Counted from the stretch's first letter, positions 27,378-36,517 are shown. The stretch: 64,000 nucleotides of DNA from Bradyrhizobium sp. CSA207 (GCF_029051685.1 NZ_JAACFT010000001.1:310001-374000), one strand, 5' to 3'. The notes: a model not told the origin generated them from the letters alone. Made by a program: numbers and translations.

Positions 27378-28142
27378 CTAGCCCTCCACATTCCCCTTCA
27401 TCGCCGCCTCGAACCTGTCCACGAACTCCGCGAGCTCGTCGGCGCCGAGATCGCTGACGGCCCAGAAGTTCAGGCCGCGATTGCCCCAGCGGCGGCAGTT
27501 GAAGCCCTGCATGGTCTCGGTTTTCGGCGCGCGGTACACCGCGCTGGCGGTCTGCGACACGAACAGGTTGATCAAATGTTGCCGCCGCCGGTAGACGACA
27601 GCGCCGATGGCGCGCGCGTCGATATAGTCGAGCCGGCCGCCGACCAGCGTAAAACCCTGCGCGGTAAGATCGATCACGGGCGGGGCGACGTCGAGCTTGC
27701 CGTTGAACCACGGCTTGACGGTGTGCTGGTCGGTCGAGATCACGTCCGTAAGGTGGCCGGCCTGAAGCGAGCGCAGATGGGCGGAAACGACCTCCGAGAG
27801 GATGCGCTGCTGGTCGTCCTGGCGCAGCACGACGGCGACGACGCCGGAGGCGGCGAGCGCTGAGACCGCGGAGCCCATGGCAAAACCGCGCAGCACGGAG
27901 CGGCGGGTCGGCTGGCGCTGGGGTTGCGGCATCGACGCCTCGATCCGGGCGCGCAAGTTTGCCGGCGCAGCGTAGCGCAAGCTGGTATCGGCGAGCACGC
28001 GCTGCATCTCGCGTTGCGCCGCAATCTCCGCGGCGCAGGCCGGGCAGCCTGCGATATGTGCTTCGACCTCGCGCGCATGGCCGGCATCGAGCTCGTTGTC
28101 GAGCAGCGCGTGAAGCAGGATCTTTGCTTCGTCGCAGGTCAT
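27378..28142 (-). CDS. Membrane anti-sigma factor (zinc-finger type)
   Basis: 254 residues: MTCDEAKILLHALLDNELDAGHAREVEAHIAGCPACAAE is an anti-sigma zinc-finger domain with the H-x3-C-x2-C ligands. A single TM follows (about 83-105) immediately after TRRSVLRGF, a twin-arginine-like motif, then a periplasmic domain of about 145 residues (VKPWFNGKLDVAPPVIDLTAQGFTLVGGRLDYIDARAIGAVVYRRRQHLINLFV). It overlaps the sigma gene (ATGA at 28142-28139), the usual arrangement of a cognate pair. The periplasmic domain is presumably the sensor; its signal is not known. Confidence 0.9.
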   Translation of the reverse strand: MTCDEAKILLHALLDNELDAGHAREVEAHIAGCPACAAEIAAQREMQRVLADTSLRYAAPANLRARIEASMPQPQRQPTRRSVLRGFAMGSAVSALAASGVVAVVLRQDDQQRILSEVVSAHLRSLQAGHLTDVISTDQHTVKPWFNGKLDVAPPVIDLTAQGFTLVGGRLDYIDARAIGAVVYRRRQHLINLFVSQTASAVYRAPKTETMQGFNCRRWGNRGLNFWAVSDLGADELAEFVDRFEAAMKGNVEG

Positions 28143-28687
28143 TTCGAGTGCTCCTCTTCCGCCATCCAGGCCGCGCGCAGCATGGCGCGGGCGCGTGCGA
28201 GGCGGGACATCACGGTGCCGACGGGCGCGCCGACGGCTTCGGCGATTTCACGATAGGACAGATTGCTGATCTCGCGCAGCACGAAGGTTTCCTTGAACGG
28301 TTCGGCAAGCGCATCGATCAGCTTGCGAATGGCGCCGGCGTCGCGGCTGCGCAGCACTTCCGTCTCCGGGCTCGCCTCGGTCTCCTGCCATATTGGCGTC
28401 TGCTCGGCGACTTCAGGCGTATCCTCGATCGCGGTATGCGAATGCGCACGCCTTGCGTATTCTGCGTTGCAGACGTTGCGCAGGATCGCGAACAGCCAGG
28501 GCTTCATCGCCGGGCCGCGGTAGCTGTCAAAATGCTTGAGCGCGCGCAGATAGCATTCCTGTACGGCGTCCTCGGCATCGGAGGCATCGCGCAGCAAATA
28601 GCGCGCAAGCGTGTAGACGTCGTCGAGATAAGGCAGCGCCATCTCGCGGAAGCGCTGCGCCTTCTGCAAATCGTCGCTGACGGGCAT
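28139..28687 (-). CDS. ECF-family RNA polymerase sigma factor
   Basis: 182 residues from ATG 28687 (MPVSDDLQKAQRFREMALPYL), chosen because GAGAGG precedes it and sigma region 2 follows at once. An upstream extension to 28810 overlaps the end of the cupredoxin gene and is unlikely. Region 2: YTLARYLLRDASDAEDAVQECYLRALKHFDSYRG; region 4: LREISNLSYREIAEAVGAPVGTVMSRLARARAML. It is third of four genes on the minus strand and coupled to its anti-sigma. Targets probably include its own operon. Confidence 0.92.
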   Translation of the reverse strand: MPVSDDLQKAQRFREMALPYLDDVYTLARYLLRDASDAEDAVQECYLRALKHFDSYRGPAMKPWLFAILRNVCNAEYARRAHSHTAIEDTPEVAEQTPIWQETEASPETEVLRSRDAGAIRKLIDALAEPFKETFVLREISNLSYREIAEAVGAPVGTVMSRLARARAMLRAAWMAEEEHSK

Positions 28688-28802
28688 CGCCTCTCGCCTT
28701 GCCTGTTGTCTTGTTTCTTCCCTGGACACGGCTGAAGATGCGCTAGCCCGGCCGGCGTGGGACCACCGGCCGGGTAAGACAGAGATGCCTTGGTTCGAGA
28801 TG

Positions 28803-29129
28803 TTACTCAACCTTGATCATCCCCGTCATGTGCGGGTGCAGCGAACAAAAATATTTGTAGTCGCCCGCATTGGTGAAGGTGAAGGAGAACTTGTCGTCGG
28901 TGTCCATGGTTTTTGACCTGAACTTGCCGGCCGACACCACGGTGTGGGGGATGTCGTCCCGGTTGGTCCAGGTCACGGTGGTACCGGTCTTGATCTTGAG
29001 CTCGGCCGGCTGGAACACGAAATTGTCGATATGCACCTCCATGTCGTCGGCGGCGCGGGCGGTTGTGGCGGGCAGCAGCATGGCCGCGATCACGGCGACA
29101 CCGAAGTCGCGGCGATTGAGTGTCTTCAT
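28803..29129 (-). CDS. Cupredoxin (amicyanin/plastocyanin-like), exported
   Basis: 108 residues: signal MKTLNRRDFGVAVIAAMLLPATTARA with an RR motif (possible Tat export, useful for a folded copper protein), then VHIDNFVFQPAELKIKTGTTVTWTNRDDIPHTVVS and YKYFCSLHPHMTGMIKVE. The type I copper ligands are readable: His in PHTV, Cys in YFCSLH, His in LHPHM, Met in TGM. It could carry electrons or sense copper or oxidants. It sits 24 bases downstream of the phosphoesterase and before the sigma factor, so it is probably part of the same operon. Confidence 0.9.
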   Translation of the reverse strand: MKTLNRRDFGVAVIAAMLLPATTARAADDMEVHIDNFVFQPAELKIKTGTTVTWTNRDDIPHTVVSAGKFRSKTMDTDDKFSFTFTNAGDYKYFCSLHPHMTGMIKVE

Positions 29130-29153
29130 TGTCAGCTTCCGTTCAAGCTTGGA

Positions 29154-30098
29154 TCAGCCTTGGAGCGGCGTGTCGATGATGGCGAGCCGCTGCTCGTTCT
29201 GCTTGAAGTTGACGCTGGCAACCCCGAGCATCGAGCGAAGCTTGGCGTCCTCGACCTTCATTGGTCCGGGTGAGGGGGCGGCTCCCGGCGCCGGCTGCGG
29301 GAAGGCGGTCGAGCGCGCCGTGTGGAAGGTGACGTTGCCCTCGACCTTCTGCATCACCTGGTGAATGTGGCCGTTCAGCACAGTGACCGAACCAAAGCCC
29401 TTGACGTATTCGAGCGCACGGCCGCCGTCCTCGGTACCCCAGCCCCATTCCGGATAGACGGTCCAGAGCGGGATGTGCGCGAACAGCACGATCGGCGTCG
29501 ACTGCGATTTACCGCGGAGATCGTCCTCGAGCCAGGCGAGCTGCTCGGCGCCGAGATTGCCGAGGCCGCCGGCCTTGAGGTCGACGACGTTGACGAGCCC
29601 GATGAAGTGCACGCCGCCGGCGTCGAACGAATACCAACCCTGACCCTTGGTGCCGCGGCCATAGCGCTCGCGGTAGAACTTCACTTCCTCGTCGAGGAAG
29701 TCATGCTCGCCCGGCACGTAATGCACATCCAGCTTGCTCTGCGAGATGATGCGATCGGCATTGTCGAACTCGGCCGCCTTCGACAGATGCGTGATGTCGC
29801 CGGTGTGGATCATGAATGAGGGTTTTGCCGGCATCGCGTTGATCTTGTTGACGGCTTCCTCCAGCGTGCCCAGCGCATTGGGATTGGCCGGCTTGTCGAA
29901 ACCGACATGGCTGTCGCTGATCTGGAGGAAGGTCATGCCGGGCGCGGCCGCGGTCGCGGCCTGCGCAGAGTCGATGATGCCGAGCGAACGCGGCACACCG
30001 CCCGTGACGGTCCAGAGCACGCCGGTGCCGGCCCAGGTCATGCATTCCAGCACCTTGCGGCGGCTGACGCCGTCGTCTCCGTGATCGTGTCCGCTCAT
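29154..30098 (-). CDS. Tat-exported metallophosphoesterase
   Basis: 314 residues. The N-terminus has a His-rich start (MSGHDHGDD) and the Tat motif SRRKVLE followed by a hydrophobic stretch and DSAQAATAA. The calcineurin-like core has the metal ligands in order: QISDSHVGF (D-x-H), HTGDITH (GD), VPGEHDF (GE/NHD type), FAHIPLW, LNGHIHQV (GHxH). It is the first gene of the operon phosphoesterase-cupredoxin-ECF sigma-anti-sigma. The start at ATG 30098 has GGAGA upstream. The substrate is unknown; extracytoplasmic phosphate or nucleotide esters are the likely class. Confidence 0.88.
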   Translation of the reverse strand: MSGHDHGDDGVSRRKVLECMTWAGTGVLWTVTGGVPRSLGIIDSAQAATAAAPGMTFLQISDSHVGFDKPANPNALGTLEEAVNKINAMPAKPSFMIHTGDITHLSKAAEFDNADRIISQSKLDVHYVPGEHDFLDEEVKFYRERYGRGTKGQGWYSFDAGGVHFIGLVNVVDLKAGGLGNLGAEQLAWLEDDLRGKSQSTPIVLFAHIPLWTVYPEWGWGTEDGGRALEYVKGFGSVTVLNGHIHQVMQKVEGNVTFHTARSTAFPQPAPGAAPSPGPMKVEDAKLRSMLGVASVNFKQNEQRLAIIDTPLQG

Positions 30099-30200
30099 CG
30101 CGCATCTCCTCGCGCCCGGAATTGGGCTTCGGGGAGGTGATTGGGAGAGGGGTGGATTTATTCGCGGGGGACGATGACGTTTTCGTGAGGTGACGAGTAT

Positions 30201-30283
30201 CGTAGCCCGTATGAAGCGAAGCGGAATGCGGGACCCAGGTACCCGGCAATCCCCGGATTTCGCTGCGCTCCATCCAGGCTACG
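30201..30283. repeat. Short dispersed inverted repeat (CGTAGCC...GGCTACG)
   Basis: CGTAGCC at 30201 pairs with GGCTACG at 30277-30283; between them AAGCGAAGCGGAATGCGGG and the complementary-looking CCCCGGATTTCGCTGCGCT form a second arm. This type is common in Bradyrhizobium intergenic DNA. It ends three bases before the stop of the GMC oxidoreductase gene, so it may function as its terminator. Confidence 0.65.
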
Positions 30284-30286
30284 CAG

Positions 30287-31906
30287 TTACTTCGTATCCT
30301 CCAGGATCATAGTTGCGCCCTTCTCGGCGATCATCGCGGTCGGCGTGTTGGTATTGCCCGAGGTGATGGTCGGCATGATCGAGGCATCGACGACGCGCAA
30401 GCCGCCAAGGCCGTAGAAGCGCAGGCGCTCGTCGACGACGGCCATGGGATCATTGGCCGCCCCCATCTTCGCGGTGCCGACCGGGTGAAAGATGGTGGTG
30501 CCGATATCGCCGGCGGCCTTCGCGAGCGACGCATCGTCGTCGCCGACGGAGGGGCCGGGCAGATACTCGCTCGGGCGGTATTTGGCCAGCGCCTTCTGCT
30601 GCATCAGGCGGCGCGTGGTGCGGATGGCGTCGGCGGCGACCTGGCGGTCGTCGTCCGTCGACAGATAATTCGGCGCGATGATCGGCTTCTCGTCCGGCGT
30701 CGCTGAACGCAGGCGCACGCTGCCGCGCGAGGTCGGCTGCAGGTTGCAGGCGCTGACCGTGATGGCAGGGAAGCGGTGCAGGGGATCGCCAAACTTGTCG
30801 AGCGACAGTGGCTGCACATGGAACTGGATGTTGGCGCGTGCGCGACTGGAGTCAGAGCGCGTGAAGATGCCGAGCTGCGACGGCGCCATGGTCAGTGGGC
30901 CGCGGCGGCGAAAGGCGTAGTCGAGCCCCATCAGGCCGCGGCGGACCAGGTTGTAATAGGTCTCGTTGAGCGTGCGCACGCCCTCGACCTTGTAGATTGC
31001 GCGTTGCTGGAGATGGTCCTGGAGATTGCGGCCGACGCCGGGCTTGTCCATGACGATGTCGATCCCAAGCGGCGAGAGCCAGTCGGCAGGCCCGATGCCG
31101 GAGCGGTGCAGCACCTGCACCGAGCCGATCGCGCCTGCCGAGAGGATCACCTCGCGCTTGGCCCGTGCCTCGATGACCTCGCCGTTCTGGATGAAGCGCA
31201 CGCCGACGGCGCGGCCCTGCTCGATGATCAGGCGATCGACCAGCACGTGCTTCTCAAGCCGCAGATTGGGGCGGTTCAGCGCGGGCTTGAGAAAGCCGCG
31301 CGCCGCCGACCAGCGCCGGCCGCGCTTCTGGTTGACGTGGAAATAGCTGGTGCCTTCGTTGTCGCCGGTGTTGAAATCCGGGATGCGTTTGATGCCCATC
31401 TCTTCGGCGGCATCGCCCACCGCATCGAGAACGGCCCATGACAGCCGCGGCGCCTCGATGCGCCAGCCGCCGCCCGCGCCATGATGCTCGCTGGGCCCAA
31501 GGAAGTGATCCTCGAGCCGCTTGAACAGCGGAAGCACGTCGTCATAGCCCCAGCCGGTCATGCCGAGCTGGCGCCAATGGTCGTAGTCGGCGGCCTGTCC
31601 GCGCATCGAGATCATGGCATTGATCGCCGAAGAGCCGCCGATCACCTTGCCGCGGGGATAGGCAAGCGAACGGCCGTTGAGGCCCGGTTCTGGCTCGGTC
31701 TTGAACATCCAGTCCGAGCGCGGATTGCCGATCGCGAACAGATAGCCGACGGGAATGTGGAACCAGATCCAGTTGTCGTCGCCGCCGGCCTCCAGGATCA
31801 GCACGCGGTTCTTCAGGTCGGCCGACAGCCGGTTAGCGACGATGCAGCCGGCCGTGCCGGCTCCGACGACGATATAGTCAAATTCACCTTCGAGCCGCCT
31901 TGGCAT
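30287..31906 (-). CDS. GMC-family FAD oxidoreductase (choline dehydrogenase-like)
   Basis: 539 residues, full family length. FAD-binding start FDYIVVGAGTAGCIVANRLSADLKNRVLILEAGG; GMC signature 1 YPRGKVIGGSSAINAMISMRG; signature 2 ILSAGAIGSVQVLHRSGIGP; C-terminal FHPVGTAKMGAANDPMAVVDERLRFYGLGGLRVVDASIMPTITSGNTNTPTAMIAEKGA with the catalytic His and Asn. The family oxidises primary alcohols (choline, polyethylene glycol, alkanols). No betaine or transport genes adjoin it, so the substrate is open. It is a single gene on the minus strand. Confidence 0.9.
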   Translation of the reverse strand: MPRRLEGEFDYIVVGAGTAGCIVANRLSADLKNRVLILEAGGDDNWIWFHIPVGYLFAIGNPRSDWMFKTEPEPGLNGRSLAYPRGKVIGGSSAINAMISMRGQAADYDHWRQLGMTGWGYDDVLPLFKRLEDHFLGPSEHHGAGGGWRIEAPRLSWAVLDAVGDAAEEMGIKRIPDFNTGDNEGTSYFHVNQKRGRRWSAARGFLKPALNRPNLRLEKHVLVDRLIIEQGRAVGVRFIQNGEVIEARAKREVILSAGAIGSVQVLHRSGIGPADWLSPLGIDIVMDKPGVGRNLQDHLQQRAIYKVEGVRTLNETYYNLVRRGLMGLDYAFRRRGPLTMAPSQLGIFTRSDSSRARANIQFHVQPLSLDKFGDPLHRFPAITVSACNLQPTSRGSVRLRSATPDEKPIIAPNYLSTDDDRQVAADAIRTTRRLMQQKALAKYRPSEYLPGPSVGDDDASLAKAAGDIGTTIFHPVGTAKMGAANDPMAVVDERLRFYGLGGLRVVDASIMPTITSGNTNTPTAMIAEKGATMILEDTK

Positions 31907-32083
31907 TCTGCTTCCACCCGGATGATCACTTAACGTTCCGCCCTAATAGGCAGACGCGGCGGACCGGGACAAGCCCGGCTATGCCGGGCAGGCAGGGCCA
32001 GACCCCGGTCCGCGGCCGTTGGGTGGACTGGCGCTTGCATGGTAGACAATCCTGTATTCCCAACAGAGCTTGAGACCCCATCC

Positions 32084-33256
32084 ATGCCCATCGTGAACCG
32101 CGTCGCCGACCTTCAACCCGATATCCAGGCCTGGCGGCGGGACATCCACCAGCACCCTGAGCTCCTGTACGACGTCCACCGCACCGCAGCATTCGTTGCT
32201 GACCGCTTGCGTGAGTTCGGCTGCGATGAGGTCGTGACGGGCCTCGGCCAGACCGGCGTGGTCGGCGTGATCAAGGGCAACAAGCCGGCCGGCGAGGGGC
32301 TCAAGGCGATCGGCTTGCGCGCCGACATGGACGCGCTGCCGGTCGAGGAGGAGACCAACCTGCCTTACGCCTCCAAGATTCCGGGCAAGATGCATGCCTG
32401 CGGTCATGATGGCCACACCGCGATGCTGCTCGGAGCCGCGCGCTACCTCGCCGAGACCCGCAATTTTGCCGGCGATGCGGTGGTGATCTTTCAGCCGGCC
32501 GAGGAGGGCGGCGCCGGCGGCGCGGCCATGGTCAAGGACGGGTTGATGGAGCGCTTCGGCATCGAGCAGGTCTACGGCATGCACAATGGCCCCGGCATTC
32601 CGGTCGGCTCGTTCGCGATCCGGCCGGGCCCGATCATGGCGGCGACCGACGAGGTCGACATCAAGATCGAGGGCCTCGGCGGCCATGCCGCGCGTCCACA
32701 CAAATGCGTCGATTCCGTCCTCGTCGGCGCGCAACTGATCACCGCGTTGCAGTCGATCGTTGCACGCAGCGTCGATCCGCTGGAATCGGCCGTTATCTCG
32801 ATCTGCGAGTTCCACGCCGGCAACGCCCGCAACGTCATTCCTCAGTCCGCGGAGCTGCGGGGTACCATCCGCACGTTGTCGCCGGACGTGCGCAAGCTGG
32901 TCGAGAAGCGCGTGCGCGAAGTGGTTGCAGGCGTTGCACAGGTCACCGGTGCTACGATCAACCTGCACTACAAGCGCAACTATCCCGTCGTGAATAACCA
33001 CGCGGCGGAGACCGAAGTGGCCAAGCGCATCGCCCAGCAGGTCGCGGGCGAGACGAACGTGCTCGAGATGTCGCCGATGATGGGTGGTGAGGATTTTGCC
33101 TACATGCTGGAAGCGCGGCCCGGCGCTTTCATCTTCTGCGGCAACGGCGACAGCGCCGGCCTGCACAATCCCGCCTACAATTTCAACGACGAGGCGATCG
33201 TCTTTGGCACGTCCTACTGGGTCAAGCTGGTCGAGGAATCGCTCGCGGCTTCATAA
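32084..33256 (+). CDS. M20D-family amidohydrolase (hippurate hydrolase-like)
   Basis: 390 residues from ATG 32084 (MPIVNRVADLQPDIQAWRRDIHQHPEL); the open frame begins 15 codons earlier but the family starts here. Metal and catalytic motifs: RADMDALPVEEE, MHACGHDGHTAMLLGAAR, FQPAEEGGAGG, GMHNGPG and the dimerisation-domain GGHAARPHKCVDSV. C-terminal MSPMMGGEDFAYMLEARPGAFIFCGNG. Such enzymes remove N-acyl groups from amino acids or IAA conjugates; the exact substrate is unclear. The gene ends at a strong terminator. Confidence 0.92.
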   Translation: MPIVNRVADLQPDIQAWRRDIHQHPELLYDVHRTAAFVADRLREFGCDEVVTGLGQTGVVGVIKGNKPAGEGLKAIGLRADMDALPVEEETNLPYASKIPGKMHACGHDGHTAMLLGAARYLAETRNFAGDAVVIFQPAEEGGAGGAAMVKDGLMERFGIEQVYGMHNGPGIPVGSFAIRPGPIMAATDEVDIKIEGLGGHAARPHKCVDSVLVGAQLITALQSIVARSVDPLESAVISICEFHAGNARNVIPQSAELRGTIRTLSPDVRKLVEKRVREVVAGVAQVTGATINLHYKRNYPVVNNHAAETEVAKRIAQQVAGETNVLEMSPMMGGEDFAYMLEARPGAFIFCGNGDSAGLHNPAYNFNDEAIVFGTSYWVKLVEESLAAS

Positions 33257-33278
33257 ATTCGACGTCGTGACGGAACGG

Positions 33279-33310
33279 AAAAGGGCCCGTGCATCGCACG
33301 GGCCCTTGGT
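33279..33310 (+). terminator. Bidirectional terminator after the M20 hydrolase gene
   Basis: AAGGGCCCGTGC (33281-33292), ATC loop, GCACGGGCCCTT (33296-33307): a perfect 12-pair stem between the convergent hydrolase (ends 33256) and phosphate transporter (ends 33329). Confidence 0.9.
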
Positions 33311-33328
33311 CTTTGAGGGTGTGATAAC

Positions 33329-34957
33329 TCAGAAGATCCGCGAGAAGATCACGTAGAGGGTGGCCGACAACGCGATGGCGCAGGGCAGCGTCAGTACCCA
33401 GGCCATCAGCAGGTTGCGGATGGTCGACCATTGCAGGCCGGAGCCGTTCGCCGCCATGGTACCGGCAACGCCCGACGACAGCACATGGGTGGTCGAGACC
33501 GGCAGACCGAAGACATCGGCGGCGCCGATCGTTGCGGCGGCGACGAGCTCGGCCGAAGCGCCCTGCGCATAGGTGAGATGGGTCTTGCCGATCTTCTCGC
33601 CGACGGTGACCACGATGCGCTTCCAGCCGATCATGGTGCCGAGGCCGAGCGCGATCGCCACCGCAATCTTCACCCAGGTCGGGATGAACTTGGTGGCGGC
33701 ATCGAGCGAGCCCTTGTAGGCGTTCAAAGCTGCGATCTCCTCCTTGTTGAGATCGTTTTCCTTGTCCTTCATCAGGAAACGGATCGCCTCCGAGGTCAGG
33801 TACATGTCGTTGCGGGTGTTGCCGACGGCTTCCGCCGGCACCTTGGTCAGTGAGCCGTACCTGGCGACCTGATCGCCGACGTCCTTCACCAGCGCGGCGA
33901 GCGAGGGATAGGTGCCCTCGTTGAGGTGGTGCAGCGCGATGTACTGCGTCACCGCTGGACGGGGATCGCCGATGATGCTGTGGCCGGCGCCCTTCGCCGC
34001 GATCACCTTGGAGGCGGCATCGGAGGTCTTCTGGAACTGGACGACTTGCGATTCCGGCAGTGCGCGGTTGAGCGCATAGGCCGTCGGCACGGTGCCGATC
34101 AGGATCAGCATGATCAGGCCCATGCCCTTCTGGCCGTCGTTGGAGCCGTGCGCAAAGCTGACGCCGGTGCAGGTCGCGATCAGCAGTCCGCGGATCCAGA
34201 GCGGCGGCGCCTTGTTGCCTTCGGGTGCAGCATAGAGCGCCGGGTTGCGCACGATGAACTTGAGGACCAGCAACAGCACGGCGGCGCAGATGAAGCCGAC
34301 CAGCGGCGACAGCAGCAGCGCATAGCCGATCTCGGTCGCTTTGCTCCAGTCCACGCCCGAGGTGCCATCGCGGCCGCGCATGACGGCGTTGGCGATACCG
34401 ACGCCGATGATCGAGCCGATCAGCGTATGCGAGGAGGAGGCGGGAAGGCCGAAGAACCAGGTGCCGAGATTCCACAGGATCGCGGCGATCAGCAGCGCGA
34501 ACACCATCGCGAAACCGGCGCTGGAGCCGACCTGGAGGATCAGCTCGACTGGCAGCAGCGAGACGATGCCGAAGGCGACCGCGCCGGAGGACATGAGCAC
34601 GCCGAGGAAGTTGAAGAAGCCGGACCACATCACGGCGACTTCGGCCGGCAGCGAATGGGTGTAGATCACGGTCGCCACCGCATTGGCGGTGTCGTGGAAG
34701 CCGTTGACGAATTCGAAGCCGAGCGCAATCAGGAGCGCGACGAACAGCAGGATATAGGGCAGGTAGGTCGTCACGCGCGCGCCGGTCGCGTTGACGTCGA
34801 CATAGATGCTGTAGGCGACGAACAGCAGGCCCGTGGCGAGGATGCCGAAGAACAGGATCGTCGTCAGCGGGTTGAAGCCCTTGTCGAGATTTGGCCGCGA
34901 GGCCGGCTGGATCGGCGCGGGATCGGCCACCGCGCGGTCGAATGCAACATCGGTCAT
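33329..34957 (-). CDS. pit: Low-affinity inorganic phosphate transporter (Pit family)
   Basis: 542 residues with duplicated Pit halves. The first signature is ALGFEFVNGFHDTANAVATVIYT and the paired one SFAHGSNDGQKGMGLIM; GLPASSSHTLIGSIIGVGIANA and GLPVSTTHVLSSGVAGTMAANG are the matching substrate loops. About ten TMs are visible. The centre has a soluble insertion of about 110 residues (RALPESQVVQFQK through DAATKFIPTW), larger than in short Pit proteins. It probably imports metal-phosphate with protons. No DUF47 (PhoU-like) partner adjoins it. Confidence 0.93.
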   Translation of the reverse strand: MTDVAFDRAVADPAPIQPASRPNLDKGFNPLTTILFFGILATGLLFVAYSIYVDVNATGARVTTYLPYILLFVALLIALGFEFVNGFHDTANAVATVIYTHSLPAEVAVMWSGFFNFLGVLMSSGAVAFGIVSLLPVELILQVGSSAGFAMVFALLIAAILWNLGTWFFGLPASSSHTLIGSIIGVGIANAVMRGRDGTSGVDWSKATEIGYALLLSPLVGFICAAVLLLVLKFIVRNPALYAAPEGNKAPPLWIRGLLIATCTGVSFAHGSNDGQKGMGLIMLILIGTVPTAYALNRALPESQVVQFQKTSDAASKVIAAKGAGHSIIGDPRPAVTQYIALHHLNEGTYPSLAALVKDVGDQVARYGSLTKVPAEAVGNTRNDMYLTSEAIRFLMKDKENDLNKEEIAALNAYKGSLDAATKFIPTWVKIAVAIALGLGTMIGWKRIVVTVGEKIGKTHLTYAQGASAELVAAATIGAADVFGLPVSTTHVLSSGVAGTMAANGSGLQWSTIRNLLMAWVLTLPCAIALSATLYVIFSRIF

Positions 34958-35054
34958 GTCTGGACGCCCCTAACTTTCAAGTAAGGGTATTGTCCGCGAT
35001 GGATTTGAAGGCCGGATGACAACCGAGGCGTGAAAGCCGCCTTCTTGCCAGTAT

Positions 35055-36464
35055 TTAGGCGGCCCGCGCGGCTTTCTTCTGCAAACCGGCGGCGACCTTC
35101 AAATCTTCGACAAAGCGCTGATATTCCAACGCCTTGGCTTCCGGATCTGGTAGCCGCAGCAGGTAGGACGGATGCACCGTCACCAGCGCCTTGTGGCCAT
35201 CGGGAAGGTCGATCAGCCGGCCCCGGTTCTTGCCGATCGGGGTGATCTTACCGAACACGCTTTGTGCAGCGGTCGCTCCCATGGCCACGATAACATCGGG
35301 CTGGATTGCCGAAACTTCCCGCTCATACCATTGCCGGCACGCTCTGATCTCCGGCGTGTTCGGCTTCTGATGCAGGCGGATTTTTCCGCGCGGCACGAAT
35401 TTGAAGTGTTTGACCGCGTTGGTGACATAGACCTTCCTGCGGTCGACGCCGGCTTCCTCCAGCGCCCGGTCGAGCATCTGGCCGGCAGGGCCGACGAAGG
35501 GATGGCCGGCGAGGTCTTCCTTGTCGCCGGGCTGTTCGCCGACCAGCATGATGTTGGCTGACTTCGGGCCTTCGCCGAACACGGTCTGGGTCGCGTCCTT
35601 GTAGAGATGGCAGGCGCGGCAGTGCGCGGCCTCCTCGCGGAGCGCTTCGAGATCGTCGGTGGCAGGGTTGCGTCCCATATTGGCTTCCGGGCGTGGGGAG
35701 ATCCGTCCGCCGGTCCAGCGTTCGGCATCAGCGAGCAGAGGTCCAAGTATCGATCCAAGTATCGACGCGTCCTGAAGGTTCCTCCGGCGCTTCACCGGCG
35801 CGTCGGTCGTTGTCAGCCGGTCGGGCTGGAAATGGCGCCGCCAGGTTTCCTCCAGACGGCCAGGGGTAGGCCATTCCGTCCGGCTGATTCCTGGCGTGAA
35901 GGAGATCGCGTGACCGTTCCAATGGGCACAAACGTCAGGCGTGAGGATCGACCATGGCATATCGGCAAAACGACGCGCGAAGAACGGCGCGGCGAATGCG
36001 ACGATGTGATGCTCCGGCTCGAACCAGGCGGCGTAATGCGCCTTTTGCTCGCGCCCGATCTCGCGGAAGCGGACGAGGTCGCGCATCCGCTGAGCATCGC
36101 GCTGCACCGCGCCTGCCATAGCAGTTGCCTGCGCCACGTCAGGATCGGTCATCATGCCCAGCAGGTCGTGATCGGCTTTCAACCGCCAGAGCAGGCGATA
36201 CAGCAGCGCAAAGCGCTCATCGTCGCGATGCAGGATCGCGATGCGTGCAAGCTCGATGAAATTGGCCGGCACAGTGAACGTGCCCTCGGTCTCGATCGGC
36301 GGAAGGCTCGGCGCTTCGGACAGGCCGGGCGGCGCCTGGTCTTTTATTTGGCCTTGCACGCACCACGTCACGTCCGCCGGTGCGACATGATGCAGTGCGA
36401 ACGCGCGTGCGGCTTTACGCCAGCCGTCGAAATCGGTCTCGCAGTCCAGGGTAATGAGGTACAT
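35055..36464 (-). CDS. DUF4130-UdgX fusion, uracil-DNA glycosylase superfamily
   Basis: 469 residues in two parts. Residues 1-240 are the DUF4130 domain often annotated as a probable DNA metabolism protein (MYLITLDCETDFDGWRKAARAF, DLVRFREIGREQKAHYAAWFEPEHHIV, DMPWSILTPDVCAHWNG). From about 275 comes a family 4-like uracil glycosylase: HCRACHLYKDATQTVFGEG, VGEQPGDKEDLAGHPFVGPAGQMLDRAL, TNAVKHFKFVPRG followed by KIRLHQKPN, and VTVHPSYLLRLPD. The GEQPGDKEDLAG motif and the loop in place of KRRIH, with its His kept, mark the UdgX group, which bonds covalently to uracil-DNA. It is divergent from the imuA operon across a LexA box, pointing to a damage-response role. Confidence 0.88.
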   Translation of the reverse strand: MYLITLDCETDFDGWRKAARAFALHHVAPADVTWCVQGQIKDQAPPGLSEAPSLPPIETEGTFTVPANFIELARIAILHRDDERFALLYRLLWRLKADHDLLGMMTDPDVAQATAMAGAVQRDAQRMRDLVRFREIGREQKAHYAAWFEPEHHIVAFAAPFFARRFADMPWSILTPDVCAHWNGHAISFTPGISRTEWPTPGRLEETWRRHFQPDRLTTTDAPVKRRRNLQDASILGSILGPLLADAERWTGGRISPRPEANMGRNPATDDLEALREEAAHCRACHLYKDATQTVFGEGPKSANIMLVGEQPGDKEDLAGHPFVGPAGQMLDRALEEAGVDRRKVYVTNAVKHFKFVPRGKIRLHQKPNTPEIRACRQWYEREVSAIQPDVIVAMGATAAQSVFGKITPIGKNRGRLIDLPDGHKALVTVHPSYLLRLPDPEAKALEYQRFVEDLKVAAGLQKKAARAA

Positions 36465-36517
36465 GGCACTCGAATCCTATTGATTCCGCTCATGAATCTG
36501 CAGACGCGCCAATTCGA

